In this document: positions 15,155 through 23,231 of the stretch, piece by piece | How the letters are laid out: every line of letters begins with the position of its first letter | Position numbering within the stretch: position 1 is the stretch's first letter | Origin: Saprospiraceae bacterium UBA2329 | GTDB taxonomy: Bacteria; Bacteroidota; Bacteroidia; Chitinophagales; Saprospiraceae | DNA length: 55,913 bases | NCBI GenBank assembly: GCA_002344975.1 | Contig: DDUV01000042.1 | Coordinates: forward strand, 126,284 to 182,196 | Reading direction: 5' to 3' | Notes under the pieces: generated by a model | Told to the model about the DNA's origin: nothing | Databases searched by the model: none | Seen by the model: only the letters and a program-made list of their open reading frames with translations | Position numbers and translations under genes: made by a program

Positions 15155-15895
15155 ATGATGCGCGCTATTGTTGCCGATGCCGACCATGCCTCCCGGGAAG
15201 CGCTTCGGGGACAAGTCGACGCCATCTGCCCACAGGTATCCGTTGAAGGCGTGGCGAATTCTGCGGAAAGCGCCAAGCAGCTAATGGATGAGATTCGACC
15301 CGAGTTAGTTTTTATAGATGAAGGCCTCATCGAATGGCCCCACGCGGAGCAGTGGAGCCCCAAAGGGCAATTCTTTGAACTTATCCTACTTACCTCCCAA
15401 CCGGCTTTTCGCAAAGAAGCGCTCCAATTGGACACTACTGCATATCTTTTTAAACCCGTATCGGATCGGGAACTGGCGTCGGCTATTCACCAGTCGCTTC
15501 ACAGCATACAGTTGGCTCGGGATTATAGGGAAAACAGAGAAATGCTTATAAAGGTCATACACCATGAGTTGCCTCAGGAAATGATCAGTATTCCCACGAT
15601 GGAAGGTGTTGAATTTCTGAGATTGGATGAGATTGTCCGCTGCGAGGGGCTGCAGGGGTTCACGCGCATTGTCATAGAAGAACAGGAGAGCTTCCTCAGT
15701 TCATATAATATTGGGGAGTTTCGCAAACTGCTGGAGCCTTTTGGTTTCTTCTGCCCCCACAAATCCCACCTGATCAACCCGCAACACCTGCGTAAATTCA
15801 AGATGGAAGGCACAATAGTCATGCGAGACGGCTCCTGCGTGCCGGTGGCGCGTCGGCGTCGGCTGGAGTTTTTGGAGCGGGTAAGGCGACTGTGA
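15155..15895 (+). CDS. LytTR-family response regulator
   Basis: 246 residues. The N-terminal receiver domain (about 1-120) has the acidic pair in VADADH (Asp8/Asp10), phosphoacceptor Asp55 in LVFIDEGL, Thr80 in LLTSQ and Lys100 in LFKPVSD, so it should be phosphorylatable. The C-terminal LytTR DNA-binding domain runs from ~140 (ISIPTMEGVEFLRLDEIVRC, KSHLINPQHLRKF, VPVARRRRLEFL). Such regulators normally pair with a LytS/His_kinase sensor, but none is next to it, so it is an orphan here. Two adjacent ATGs (15155 and 15158) are possible starts. Confidence 0.9.
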   Translation: MMRAIVADADHASREALRGQVDAICPQVSVEGVANSAESAKQLMDEIRPELVFIDEGLIEWPHAEQWSPKGQFFELILLTSQPAFRKEALQLDTTAYLFKPVSDRELASAIHQSLHSIQLARDYRENREMLIKVIHHELPQEMISIPTMEGVEFLRLDEIVRCEGLQGFTRIVIEEQESFLSSYNIGEFRKLLEPFGFFCPHKSHLINPQHLRKFKMEGTIVMRDGSCVPVARRRRLEFLERVRRL

Positions 15896-15897
15896 AG

Positions 15898-15999
15898 ATG
15901 GCTGCTTTCATACGGTTTTTCTTTTTTACCGATGATCCAACTAACCCTGCCGATACTCCGATTACTGTTGAGGGTTTGGAGGAATTACACCAACTTTGA
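15898..15999 (+). CDS. possible 33-residue ORF after the LytTR gene
   Basis: ATG at 15898, two bases after the LytTR stop, TGA at 15999. It reads MAAFIRFFFFTDDPTNPADT and then an acidic end (VEGLEELHQL). No family is recognised. It could be a coupled small peptide or the remains of a longer gene; length alone gives little support. Confidence 0.2.
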   Translation: MAAFIRFFFFTDDPTNPADTPITVEGLEELHQL

Positions 16000-16089
16000 A
16001 AACAGGCGAAAGAAGTCAATACTTATTTCCGCTTATGTTCAGCAACAGGCGTTGTTGTATTCATTTTTTCACATTTAATTCCTCCTATT

Positions 16090-16428
16090 ATGGCACTCCT
16101 CCGTATTGAAGCCCTCTCTGAGGACACCGTTGCCGCTCCCGGCAACCGACAGCCCAGCTATATTGTGGCCGCAGTCACCGACGCATGCGGCGAGCCGGTT
16201 ACAGGTCTTTCCGCTTCCAATTTCAAAGTAGATCCCTGCATTGTTGGAGCGGGCGGAGCCTTGGTCAACATTACCTCAGTGGCCCCTGTCAGAATTCCCG
16301 GCACCTACATTATCAACGTAGTTCCGATACGTACGGAAACCTGGAAAGCAGGCGTGTATATCTTCGCAGTGGCCGTACATAGCGGCACAGGCCAGGGTTT
16401 GACGCTCTGTTCCATGCTGATGGATTAA
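16090..16428 (+). CDS. small leaderless Ig-like beta protein
   Basis: 112 residues with no signal peptide. The central part, YIVAAVTDACGEPVTGLS followed by ASNFKV, matches the general form of extracellular Ig-like or VWA-associated beta-sandwich domains (V.D..G.PV.GL...F.V). Further strands follow (GTYIINVVPIRTETWKAGVY). The protein looks like one single beta-sandwich domain. No partner is recognised. It sits in a region of other short beta-rich proteins (18.5-19.8 kb), and a shared export or delivery route is conceivable but unsupported. The 194-bp gap before it shows no clear promoter box. Confidence 0.6.
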   Translation: MALLRIEALSEDTVAAPGNRQPSYIVAAVTDACGEPVTGLSASNFKVDPCIVGAGGALVNITSVAPVRIPGTYIINVVPIRTETWKAGVYIFAVAVHSGTGQGLTLCSMLMD

Positions 16429-16604
16429 TATTTGCAGGTTCGTTTTGCAGGGGGTATGACCATGAATGCCCCCTGTTGCTATTGGGGTATGATGAAGTTT
16501 CAATTGTTTTTCATCGAAAAAAAACGCTCAACTCTGCGCTCTTTCCCAGCGTCCGTTTTCAGCAGCGAACTACTTCTCAGCTATATGAATCGGCTGTACT
16601 TCCC

Positions 16605-16850
16605 TCAATGCTCGACCTTATTATCCAAACGAGGACCACTCTCCCATAGCGAAATATACCGTTGCAGCACCAGCGGCTCTTTGGCGTCTTTCAGGAATAC
16701 CTTGGCAAGCGCGACATATTCTCCATTGGCCAACTCTTTGAGCATGAACTGGTCTTTGGCGCTGCGGCGGTATTGCACCGGATGTGGATAAGCCCAACCG
16801 CACCGGGAGGCCTTCCTGCTGCGGATGAAAAGCCTTGGGATTCGAGGCAA
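16605..16850 (-). pseudogene. possible decayed C-terminal reading frame behind the 260-residue protein
   Basis: After the TGA of the upstream gene (16856-16854) the same frame continues for ~82 codons. It has no ATG until codon ~36, yet it reads as believable protein in its second half (KDQFMLKELANGEYVALAKV, KEPLVLQRYISLWES). A neighbouring frame across the stop also reads sensibly (CDTMIFASNPKAFHPQQEGL). This pattern suggests a frameshifted or nonsense-interrupted gene end. It could also be chance. Confidence 0.3.
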
Positions 16851-16853
16851 AAA

Positions 16854-17636
16854 TCATAGTATCGCAAATATCCGTTGCAGTCTTGTCGTGGGGCTTGCGA
16901 CTGAGTTGGTTGATATGTACAATCGGGTTCCCTGTATGGAAACGCCTAACCACATCAGGGTGCCGAAATTATCTGACAAAATTGTGGTATATCGCCTGGG
17001 ATAATCTTCCGGCGTGGGAATAATCTCCAGAATCACGGCTTTATCGTATTGAGACAAATAAATGAACTGGTGAAAAACTTCCCGACTATCTTTAATACGC
17101 CATTCAAGGACTAGGCCCTTGTACTGGGTAATATCTCCTATATCGGTCGAAGATCCCGGTACATTCGGACCTGTAGTGGTCGTACGAGTTAAATTCAACT
17201 CATCCTCGGTGTGTAATTTTTTAACATGCAACCCGCCTATGTTGGAATACAAGGCATAAGGCACACTCAGCAATTGGCTTGTTCCCACGATATTGTACGC
17301 ACTGCCGCCGTTCGGATCGGTCTCCGTTTTTAGATAAAAATCATGTACTGGCCAGTTAATCAAAGAAAAATTCCCACTTATGGGGATGCCCCCGCCGATT
17401 TCGAGACTGGCCAAACCGTTGGTGTTGGTGGTAACGGTATGCGTTTCCACATACACGGCCGGCCCTGATGCGGAGCCTTCCAGAATACTGATTCGGATGC
17501 CGACTACCGAATTGGCAACCAGAACGCCTGAATTGTCCCGAATGACGGCTTGGTAACTCATTTTTTGGGGTGTTTGCTGGGCAGATAAGGTTGTCAGAGT
17601 GATGAGTGTTGCGAACAGAAAGATAGTCTTTTTCAT
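16854..17636 (-). CDS. exported protein of a common Bacteroidota family, variable C-terminus
   Basis: 260 residues. A Sec signal peptide covers ~1-19 (MKKTIFLFATLITLTTLSAQ). Residues ~24-125 are the recognisable conserved module (MSYQAVIRDNSGVLVANS, SLINWPVHDFYLKTETDPNG, LLSVPYALYSN), common in secreted Bacteroidota proteins. The last ~110 residues are unrelated to it and unrecognised (YKGLVLEWRIKDSREVFHQF, EDYPRRYTTILSDNFGTL). No T9SS sorting domain is present at the end, but see the open frame behind the stop. It starts 4 nt after the gene at 17641 and is surely co-transcribed with it. Function unknown; surface or extracellular location is inferred. Confidence 0.75.
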   Translation of the reverse strand: MKKTIFLFATLITLTTLSAQQTPQKMSYQAVIRDNSGVLVANSVVGIRISILEGSASGPAVYVETHTVTTNTNGLASLEIGGGIPISGNFSLINWPVHDFYLKTETDPNGGSAYNIVGTSQLLSVPYALYSNIGGLHVKKLHTEDELNLTRTTTTGPNVPGSSTDIGDITQYKGLVLEWRIKDSREVFHQFIYLSQYDKAVILEIIPTPEDYPRRYTTILSDNFGTLMWLGVSIQGTRLYISTNSVASPTTRLQRIFAIL

Positions 17637-17640
17637 GACG

Positions 17641-18117
17641 TTACTGTTTAATGATTATAAGGGTTTGTACCTTTGAATCAGCTGAAAAGACAGCAATAAA
17701 ATAGGCGCCGCCCGGCAGTCCGGCCACATCAATGAGCATTAGGTCCGAAGTAATTGGCGTCTGCTGTAACAACTTACCTTGAGGATCATATAACCGGAAA
17801 AACATCTCCCGCTGTAACGGCAAATTAAGTTTCAACATCAGGGCATCGGTAGCAGGATTCGGATAAAGGAGTATTGCAGACATATTTTCTGCCTCCTGAA
17901 TATTTACCGTGTACACCTCGTTGGCGATCTGGATTCCTTGCACCATACTGCCGGTCGGGGCGGCATGGGTGGTATATGTAATTTGCCCCACAGTGTAGGC
18001 GGCAGAACCTCCGTTGCCAAAAGCGTCGCCTCCTGCACCTGCAACGGTTTGCTGGGCATTTGCGATCAGACCTGAACCTGTTAGCAGGAATATGAAGATG
18101 ATTATTTTCTGTTTCAT
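17641..18117 (-). CDS. exported protein with T9SS type A sorting domain
   Basis: 158 residues. The signal peptide is ~1-21 (MKQKIIIFIFLLTGSGLIAN), followed by the familiar short module QTVAGAGGDAFGNGGSAAYT / VGQITYTT / MVQGIQIANEV. Residues ~80-158 are a T9SS type A C-terminal domain (ILLYPNPATDALMLKL, LPGGAYFIAVFS, KVQTLIIIKQ). The T9SS domain directs export across the outer membrane and is usually cleaved. The remaining mature part is only about 60 residues, so it is probably an accessory surface protein for the co-transcribed gene at 17636. Gene order and this module combination are frequent in the phylum. Confidence 0.85.
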   Translation of the reverse strand: MKQKIIIFIFLLTGSGLIANAQQTVAGAGGDAFGNGGSAAYTVGQITYTTHAAPTGSMVQGIQIANEVYTVNIQEAENMSAILLYPNPATDALMLKLNLPLQREMFFRLYDPQGKLLQQTPITSDLMLIDVAGLPGGAYFIAVFSADSKVQTLIIIKQ

Positions 18118-18552
18118 GTCCTGATGAAGTTTGATTGCTGTTGGGTAAATGAGATCATGTTGATATCGCTGAGATCGGTTATGTCCATGATTCTGTTTTT
18201 TTAAAATTGCATCCGTATAATATTGACGGAAACCGTTCTACATCATACATTCTCAAAAAGAAATACCCCACACCCGACCAACCCAGCATCAAATCCGGCA
18301 GGTCGTATTCGGTCTGGATGCCGCTGCCCATGCGTTGATTACTTCATAATTTGTTTCCATGATGATGGTTTTTATTTAACCAGATTGCTTGTGTCGCCGC
18401 AGGCGCTTGCTTCTTCATACCGCACTCATAAATTTTATTGACTCCCTGCCAGATAATAGTAAGCTGTCCATGCTCTTTTCTCCATCAAGTTGCCAACCAA
18501 GTGCATGCGAATGCACTCATAAGATATAGCTACATGGGATAGAACTAAGATT
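18118..18552. other. intergenic region with gene remnants
   Basis: 435 bp between two minus-strand genes. It contains the LanC-like fragment at 18179-18331. Short minus-strand frames further right (around 18360-18480) have start codons but stop within about 25 codons. No clear promoter box is visible for the gene at 18117. Confidence 0.5.
18179..18331 (-). pseudogene. fragment of a LanC-like (lanthionine synthetase C family) protein
   Basis: A 50-codon frame reads MGSGIQTEYDLPDLMLGW, then SGVGYFFLRMYD and RFPSILYG. This matches the C-terminal end of LanC/LanM-type cyclases, where a glycine-rich GLSG(I/V)GYxLLR helix and a P(S)(V/I)L end are conserved. The frame is closed by a stop just upstream, and the His/Cys zinc ligands expected earlier are not present. 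It is therefore the tail of a lost lanthipeptide-synthetase-like gene. No precursor peptide gene can be identified with confidence. The match is by eye only. Confidence 0.5.
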
Positions 18553-19179
18553 TTAACACCTTGAAATTTCCAACACTTCTTCCAAATCGTAGATAGCTGG
18601 GGGCACATGCTCCAGCTTCCTGCTGCTGCCGGTCAGGTAGGTGCCGTTTTTTAAAAAAGCAAAATGCTTTTTATCGTCGGTGGCCATAAAGAGGATAAAG
18701 CCCACCTTAACATTCGGCGGTAGTTCGCAGCGAACGGCTTTTTCTTTTGCCAGATTGTCGCTGCTGCCTTTTCCTACCCAAAGCTCATCGCCCTTTTGAT
18801 ACCAGGCAAAATGCGCCTTGTTATTGCTGGTGATGAACAGCAGGTTGTCCCGGCGTGCCTCCTTAGGCAGCACAGATGGATACCAGTTTCGCTTGGCGCC
18901 CAATGCTGTAGATGGACCGGCACATACCCACAGGTAGCTGGCTGCACTATCAAACTTCTTTGAATCCGGTTCGAGATACCAGGCAAAGTGCATAGTGTCA
19001 TTGGAGGAAATGCTAAATAAATCATTAATACTTAGTGCTTTCCCTTCAAAAGGCACTATGGTAAAAGGCTGACGCGGTCTATTGGCATCGTGATTCCGGG
19101 TCGTACCGGCACTCACTTCCTGGGTATCCCACCAGGCGAAGTGGTACTTGCTGTTGGCGGAGAGAAATTTGGCTTTCAT
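18553..19179 (-). CDS. leaderless protein with four HFAWY-type repeats
   Basis: 208 residues from the ATG at 19179 (MKAKFLSANSKYHFAWW). Four tandem repeats of ~45-60 residues each carry a (S/T)(S/A)(N/D)(N/D)KxHFAW(Y/F) core: KYHFAWW, TMHFAWY, KAHFAWY, KKHFAF. Each is followed by a G(K)GSS-like turn (LWVCAGPSTALG, LWVGKGSSDNLA, YLTGSSRKLE) and a final LLFI/LFSI/ILFM strand. This looks like a repeated beta-unit fold, such as a small propeller or lectin-like ring, but I do not recognise a named family. There is no signal peptide. It lies 137 bp downstream of another leaderless beta protein in the same direction. Confidence 0.65.
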   Translation of the reverse strand: MKAKFLSANSKYHFAWWDTQEVSAGTTRNHDANRPRQPFTIVPFEGKALSINDLFSISSNDTMHFAWYLEPDSKKFDSAASYLWVCAGPSTALGAKRNWYPSVLPKEARRDNLLFITSNNKAHFAWYQKGDELWVGKGSSDNLAKEKAVRCELPPNVKVGFILFMATDDKKHFAFLKNGTYLTGSSRKLEHVPPAIYDLEEVLEISRC

Positions 19180-19316
19180 GATGAATGATTGTTGGAGTGA
19201 TGTAATTGATTGAATATGGTTATGAACCCCTCGGAAAATATTATCCAATTCCAAGATTGCACACTGATAATCAGGCAAAAAGAAAATCAGCAGTCCTGTT
19301 GGTTGCATTTTCTTAA

Positions 19317-19793
19317 CTACATCACAGGTCTTACAGGATCAGCCTTCACAAAGGATCCTACGAGTGTAATGTGGTATCCAATCCGGTGAAACTTGGTTTG
19401 TCGGCCGGACACTCCAATATTGGCAAAAACAGAAAAACTACCACCTGTCTTCACTCTTCCCGGTCCCCAGAAATCCTCAATAATTACCCCATGATTAGCG
19501 GAGGTCGGCCCTCCGGCACCTGTGGCATGGGTGTCTCCATAGAATCCGTTTATGGTAAAAAATGGCGCCCACTGATCAATATGTAAAACCTTACCGGCTG
19601 GAAATTGAATGGGCAGCATCAATTCCAGTTCGAGTGTTTCCTTTGTCCACCCTCCATATGGGGGGGTCATTTTAAAATCAATGACCACGCTTCCTGTAAT
19701 GGTAATCAGTTCTTTTCCATCTCCGGTACGCGTATGCGTCCAGTGCTGAGACCGGAACCTGTCCGGATTCAGTATTTGTCCGTATTTTGCCAT
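19317..19793 (-). CDS. small leaderless beta-rich protein of unknown function
   Basis: 158 residues from the ATG at 19793 (MAKYGQILNPDRFRSQHW). The in-frame codons upstream to 19904 are not convincing. The protein is glycine- and aromatic-rich with alternating strands (ITITGSVVIDFKMTPPYGG, LELELMLPIQFPAGKVLHI, GGSFSVFANIGVSG, GYHITLVGSFVKA), consistent with one beta-sandwich. No signal peptide, membrane segment or catalytic motif is visible. It precedes the HFAWY-repeat gene in the same direction, and joint transcription is likely. I cannot assign a function. Confidence 0.6.
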   Translation of the reverse strand: MAKYGQILNPDRFRSQHWTHTRTGDGKELITITGSVVIDFKMTPPYGGWTKETLELELMLPIQFPAGKVLHIDQWAPFFTINGFYGDTHATGAGGPTSANHGVIIEDFWGPGRVKTGGSFSVFANIGVSGRQTKFHRIGYHITLVGSFVKADPVRPVM

Positions 19794-19985
19794 GGCTTTT
19801 ATTTTTTGGTTTTCAAAATTTGGTGTGCTTACTTCTTGTGAAGTAGCATTTGTGCATACACTTGCACAGATGGCATCCCCCAACATTTTTTTTCGGTCAT
19901 ACATGCACCTTGTTGGAGGCTTTTTCAGCTTATCTCTCGGTTATGGTCAACGCTTTGCCCTGAAAAAGCTGAACCTGAAAAGACT

Positions 19986-21473
19986 TCACCTGCAAGGCTG
20001 TTCTTGCAAGGTCACTTCTTTATAAAAGACTTGAAATGATTTCCACCTCGTTTCTTCCTGTTTTCTCTCAAGCGGCATGGCTTTGTCGCCTCGAGCATGA
20101 TTCAATTGAAAGGGTAACACAGCACAATGTGGATCACTCATTAGAGTGTTTCCTGTTTGATCGGTATGTATGATATGAATGCCATAGGTTTCCGGCTGAA
20201 TACTCAGCTTATTTGCCTGAGAAGTAATGAAATAGCCTGCTTGCCGCCCTGTGCTGATGCCAAGTTGGATGCTTTCTGTTGCCATAGGATCAGGCTTGGA
20301 TCGTTCATAGTACTTTGCCCATAAAGGGTTGGCGGCCAAGGGAGTGAACGGCAGTTCAAGTGCGAACGTTTTCGGTCGGTTGCTCAACTCAGCACTGTTG
20401 AGATAACCGCTGACAACAGCCGACTTTTTGTCAATACTGCAAATGACATCCCGGGCGACAATATCCCCCGGAATATTGCCGGCCAACGAATAGTGTGTGG
20501 CCCCAAGGAAACTGCCTTTCTGATCCCAAACTGCTACATACATTTGTTTATAGCCGTTGGGGCGATGGTAATAGCCCACAGCCACAAAGTTCCTTGTCTG
20601 CGGGTCTTGTACAACATCAAAACCTTCAGTCATAGCCGGCATTTCCGGCAGTACTACCTGCCGCCAAAGCTCCGTGCCGCTTTTCAAGTCAATACAAGAG
20701 ACAAAAAGCTGACGGGTTTCCCGCATTATCTGATATCCCGTTGCTACTACCACTTTCGTGCCTTCGGAGAGTTCGCCAAGGCAAGTTTTATTTACATGCA
20801 AACCGATTCTTGCAGAGGAGGGATCGAAATAACGAAAAGACCACACCAGTCCTCCTCTCAAACTTGATTTGAAATATGCGACGAAAAACTGTTCCTTCGG
20901 CCCTTTATCATGAAAATCACCAAGGATATTTCCGGTCGCTATGACACTTCCAACCCCAGGTTTAATGGCGTTCCAGATAGGATTAATAGTTTCCAGAGAG
21001 CTTGTCATAGATTCTTTGGCGCCTGTCACTACATGGTGCTGTGCATGGATAGGCGTTCCATCCTCATCAGCAATCATCAAAAACGCCAGTTTGTTAGCGC
21101 TCTCTTTGCGTTCGCCGGCAATATATACTATGTTTTTCCGTCCTGTGAATACACCTCTTTCAATAGCTCTGCCATTAAGCATTTTTATCCATTCCCGATC
21201 CGTAGCATATATTTTGGAAAGCTCCCACTTACCGTTGTTCTGAAAACGGGAAAACAGCATCATTCCCTCACTGGTATCCCCGCCGGAAAAAGAGTTCGAT
21301 ATAACAACGTACTTCTGAATACCGGGAATGGGCTTTCCATCCCAAGCGATTTCCCGGCTTTGAGCCTGGCCGATAGTGTTTTCAAATGTTTGAGCTTGTA
21401 AAATATGCCCGCACACCAAAAGGAAGGCGCATAATGCCACATCAAATTGAAGGGCGAAAGGAATTGTTTTCAT
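19986..21473 (-). CDS. exported protein of unknown function, beta-propeller-like
   Basis: 495 residues from the ATG at 21473, chosen because it gives a clean signal peptide (MKTIPFALQFDVALCAFLLV, cleavage near LQAQ). An in-frame ATG lies eight codons upstream. The mature part consists of repeated strand-rich blocks of the type KNIVYIAGERKESANKLAFL / VGSVIATGNILGD / TKVVVATGYQIM / RNFVAVGYYHR / SAVVSGYLNS. These resemble blades of a seven-bladed beta-propeller of the uncharacterised bacterial YVTN/SBBP type. No T9SS sorting domain is visible at the C-terminus. Periplasmic or surface location is inferred; no function is assigned. Confidence 0.7.
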   Translation of the reverse strand: MKTIPFALQFDVALCAFLLVCGHILQAQTFENTIGQAQSREIAWDGKPIPGIQKYVVISNSFSGGDTSEGMMLFSRFQNNGKWELSKIYATDREWIKMLNGRAIERGVFTGRKNIVYIAGERKESANKLAFLMIADEDGTPIHAQHHVVTGAKESMTSSLETINPIWNAIKPGVGSVIATGNILGDFHDKGPKEQFFVAYFKSSLRGGLVWSFRYFDPSSARIGLHVNKTCLGELSEGTKVVVATGYQIMRETRQLFVSCIDLKSGTELWRQVVLPEMPAMTEGFDVVQDPQTRNFVAVGYYHRPNGYKQMYVAVWDQKGSFLGATHYSLAGNIPGDIVARDVICSIDKKSAVVSGYLNSAELSNRPKTFALELPFTPLAANPLWAKYYERSKPDPMATESIQLGISTGRQAGYFITSQANKLSIQPETYGIHIIHTDQTGNTLMSDPHCAVLPFQLNHARGDKAMPLERKQEETRWKSFQVFYKEVTLQEQPCR

Positions 21474-21788
21474 GAGAAATATTTTGGGATTGATCATAAC
21501 CTGACTTCAGGCTTTGCTTCTATGCCCAAATTGTACTTTTCCCATGAGAGCAGCAAGAGCCATCGGATCATCGGCGGTTGATACAGGATGACCGGTAAAT
21601 ACAAGCGTAATACGGTAACTCATTCGCGACTGCTCACGCCGCAGTATTCGTCATACGAATATGCGTATTTCGGAATCGAAAAATAATCCTGGTTTTCTAT
21701 TTAAACAGGAATCGTAATAAGCTGTTGTCGAAATCAGGTTCGTCCTGAATAGCGCATTTGCCTGATTTTAGAAATTTAACACCTTCCC
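21474..21788. other. intergenic region between gltD and the propeller-like gene
   Basis: 315 bp with both flanking genes on the minus strand. I see no complete gene; short minus-strand frames around 21507-21624 are broken by frameshifts and could be remnants. No obvious hairpin terminator or promoter box was found. Confidence 0.45.
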
Positions 21789-23231
21789 TCATTTCCTCAA
21801 ATACGCATCCACACTCCGCGCACATTCCCGCCCTTCCTGTATGGCCCATACAACCAGAGACTGCCCTCGACGCGCATCGCCGGCACAAAATACGCGCGGG
21901 ATGTTGGTCTGGTACGAGTGCTCCGGCGCCGAAATGTTCTTGCGCGCATCGGTGGCCAATTCCAACTGAGCCAACAGGCCCTCTTGTTGAGGGTGCAAAA
22001 AGCCCATCGCCAGCAAGGCTAATTCGCAGGGGATTTCGCGCTCCGAGCCGGGCACTTCCACAAACGAAGAAGGCCGCCCGTCCAGCCCTGCCGCCCATTC
22101 CAAATCCACGATGCGAAGGGCGCGCAATTGTCCGTTTTCATCGCCTACGAAAGCCTTGGTTTGCACGGCAAAGCGGCGCTCGCAGCCTTCCTCGTGCGAA
22201 GTCGTCACTTTGTACAGCATCGGGTAAGTAGGCCAGGGCATGTAGGCCGCGCGGTCTTTGGGAGGTTCGGGCAGCAACTCGAACTGCGTCACCGATGCAG
22301 CGCCCTGCCGGTTGGAAGTGCCCACGCAATCGCTGCCGGTATCGCCGCCGCCAATGACGACAACGTGTTTGCCCTTGGCGGAAATCGCTGTTTTTTCCAA
22401 ATCAAAAGGCTGCCCTGCCCGCACGCGCTTGTTTTGCTGTTTCAGAAAATCCATCGCAAAATGCACGCCCTGCACCACGTCTCTGCCGGGAGCGGGCAAG
22501 TCTCGGGGAATGGTAGAACCAATGCACAACACAACTGCGTGGTACTCGCGGAACAGGTCGCCGGCGGGCAAGGCCGCAGAACCCACCTCTGTACTGCACC
22601 TGAACTCGACGCCCTCCGCTTCCATCAGCGCAATGCGGCGATCCACCACCCATTTTTCCAATTTGAAATCGGGGATGCCGTAGCGCAAGAGGCCTCCGGG
22701 CGCGTCGTCGCGTTCAAAAACCGTGACGGAATGCCCGGCTGCGTTCAGTTGGGCGGCTGCCGCCAAACCTGCCGGACCGGAACCCACCACGGCTACTTTT
22801 TTGCCCGTGCGATGGAAGATGCGCCGGGCTTTCACCAAGCCGCGCTCGAAGGCGATTTCTACGATGTGTTTTTCTATTTCCTCAATGGCTACCGGCGGCT
22901 GATTGATGCCCAGCACGCAGGCGCTCTCGCAGGGCGCAGGGCAGATGCGGCCGGTGAACTCCGGGAAGTTGTTGGTGGAGGCCAATATTTCGTAGGCTTC
23001 CTGCCAGCGGCCCCGATACACGGCATCGTTGAATTCGGGAATGATATTGCCCAATGGGCAGCCGTTGTGACAAAAAGGCACCCCGCAGTCCATGCACCTG
23101 GCCGACTGATGGTGCAGTTCCACCGTGTCGTACATTTTGGTGAACTCTCCGTAGTGTTGCAGGCGCTCCGCTACGGGTTGTTTGCCGGGCGCTTGCCGGA
23201 TATATTCTAAAAATCCGCTTGGATTAGCCAT
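21789..23231 (-). CDS. gltD: glutamate synthase small subunit (GltD)
   Basis: 480 residues from the ATG at 23231. It provides the NAD(P)H-oxidising half of GOGAT, feeding electrons to GltB to make glutamate from glutamine and 2-oxoglutarate in the cytoplasm. The N-terminus has the two-cluster Fe-S domain (ARCMDCGVPFCHNGCPLGN and RICPAPCESACVLG). Two Rossmann motifs follow: VAVVGSGPAGLAAA for FAD at about residue 148 and VVVIGGGDTGSDCVGTSNR for the pyridine nucleotide at about 290. Length is typical. The ATG overlaps the gltB stop by 8 nt, a tight translational coupling. Confidence 0.97.
   Translation of the reverse strand: MANPSGFLEYIRQAPGKQPVAERLQHYGEFTKMYDTVELHHQSARCMDCGVPFCHNGCPLGNIIPEFNDAVYRGRWQEAYEILASTNNFPEFTGRICPAPCESACVLGINQPPVAIEEIEKHIVEIAFERGLVKARRIFHRTGKKVAVVGSGPAGLAAAAQLNAAGHSVTVFERDDAPGGLLRYGIPDFKLEKWVVDRRIALMEAEGVEFRCSTEVGSAALPAGDLFREYHAVVLCIGSTIPRDLPAPGRDVVQGVHFAMDFLKQQNKRVRAGQPFDLEKTAISAKGKHVVVIGGGDTGSDCVGTSNRQGAASVTQFELLPEPPKDRAAYMPWPTYPMLYKVTTSHEEGCERRFAVQTKAFVGDENGQLRALRIVDLEWAAGLDGRPSSFVEVPGSEREIPCELALLAMGFLHPQQEGLLAQLELATDARKNISAPEHSYQTNIPRVFCAGDARRGQSLVVWAIQEGRECARSVDAYLRK

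Noticed and set aside
18223..18441. 72-codon plus-strand frame between 18.2 and 18.4 kb
   Set aside because: Opposite the LanC-like remnant; composition and lack of motifs suggest chance.
21507..21624. Minus-strand frames upstream of gltD's neighbour (reading SYRITLV, then another frame ending GKVQFGHRSK)
   Set aside because: Needs a frameshift to join the pieces and matches no family; left as possible remnant only.
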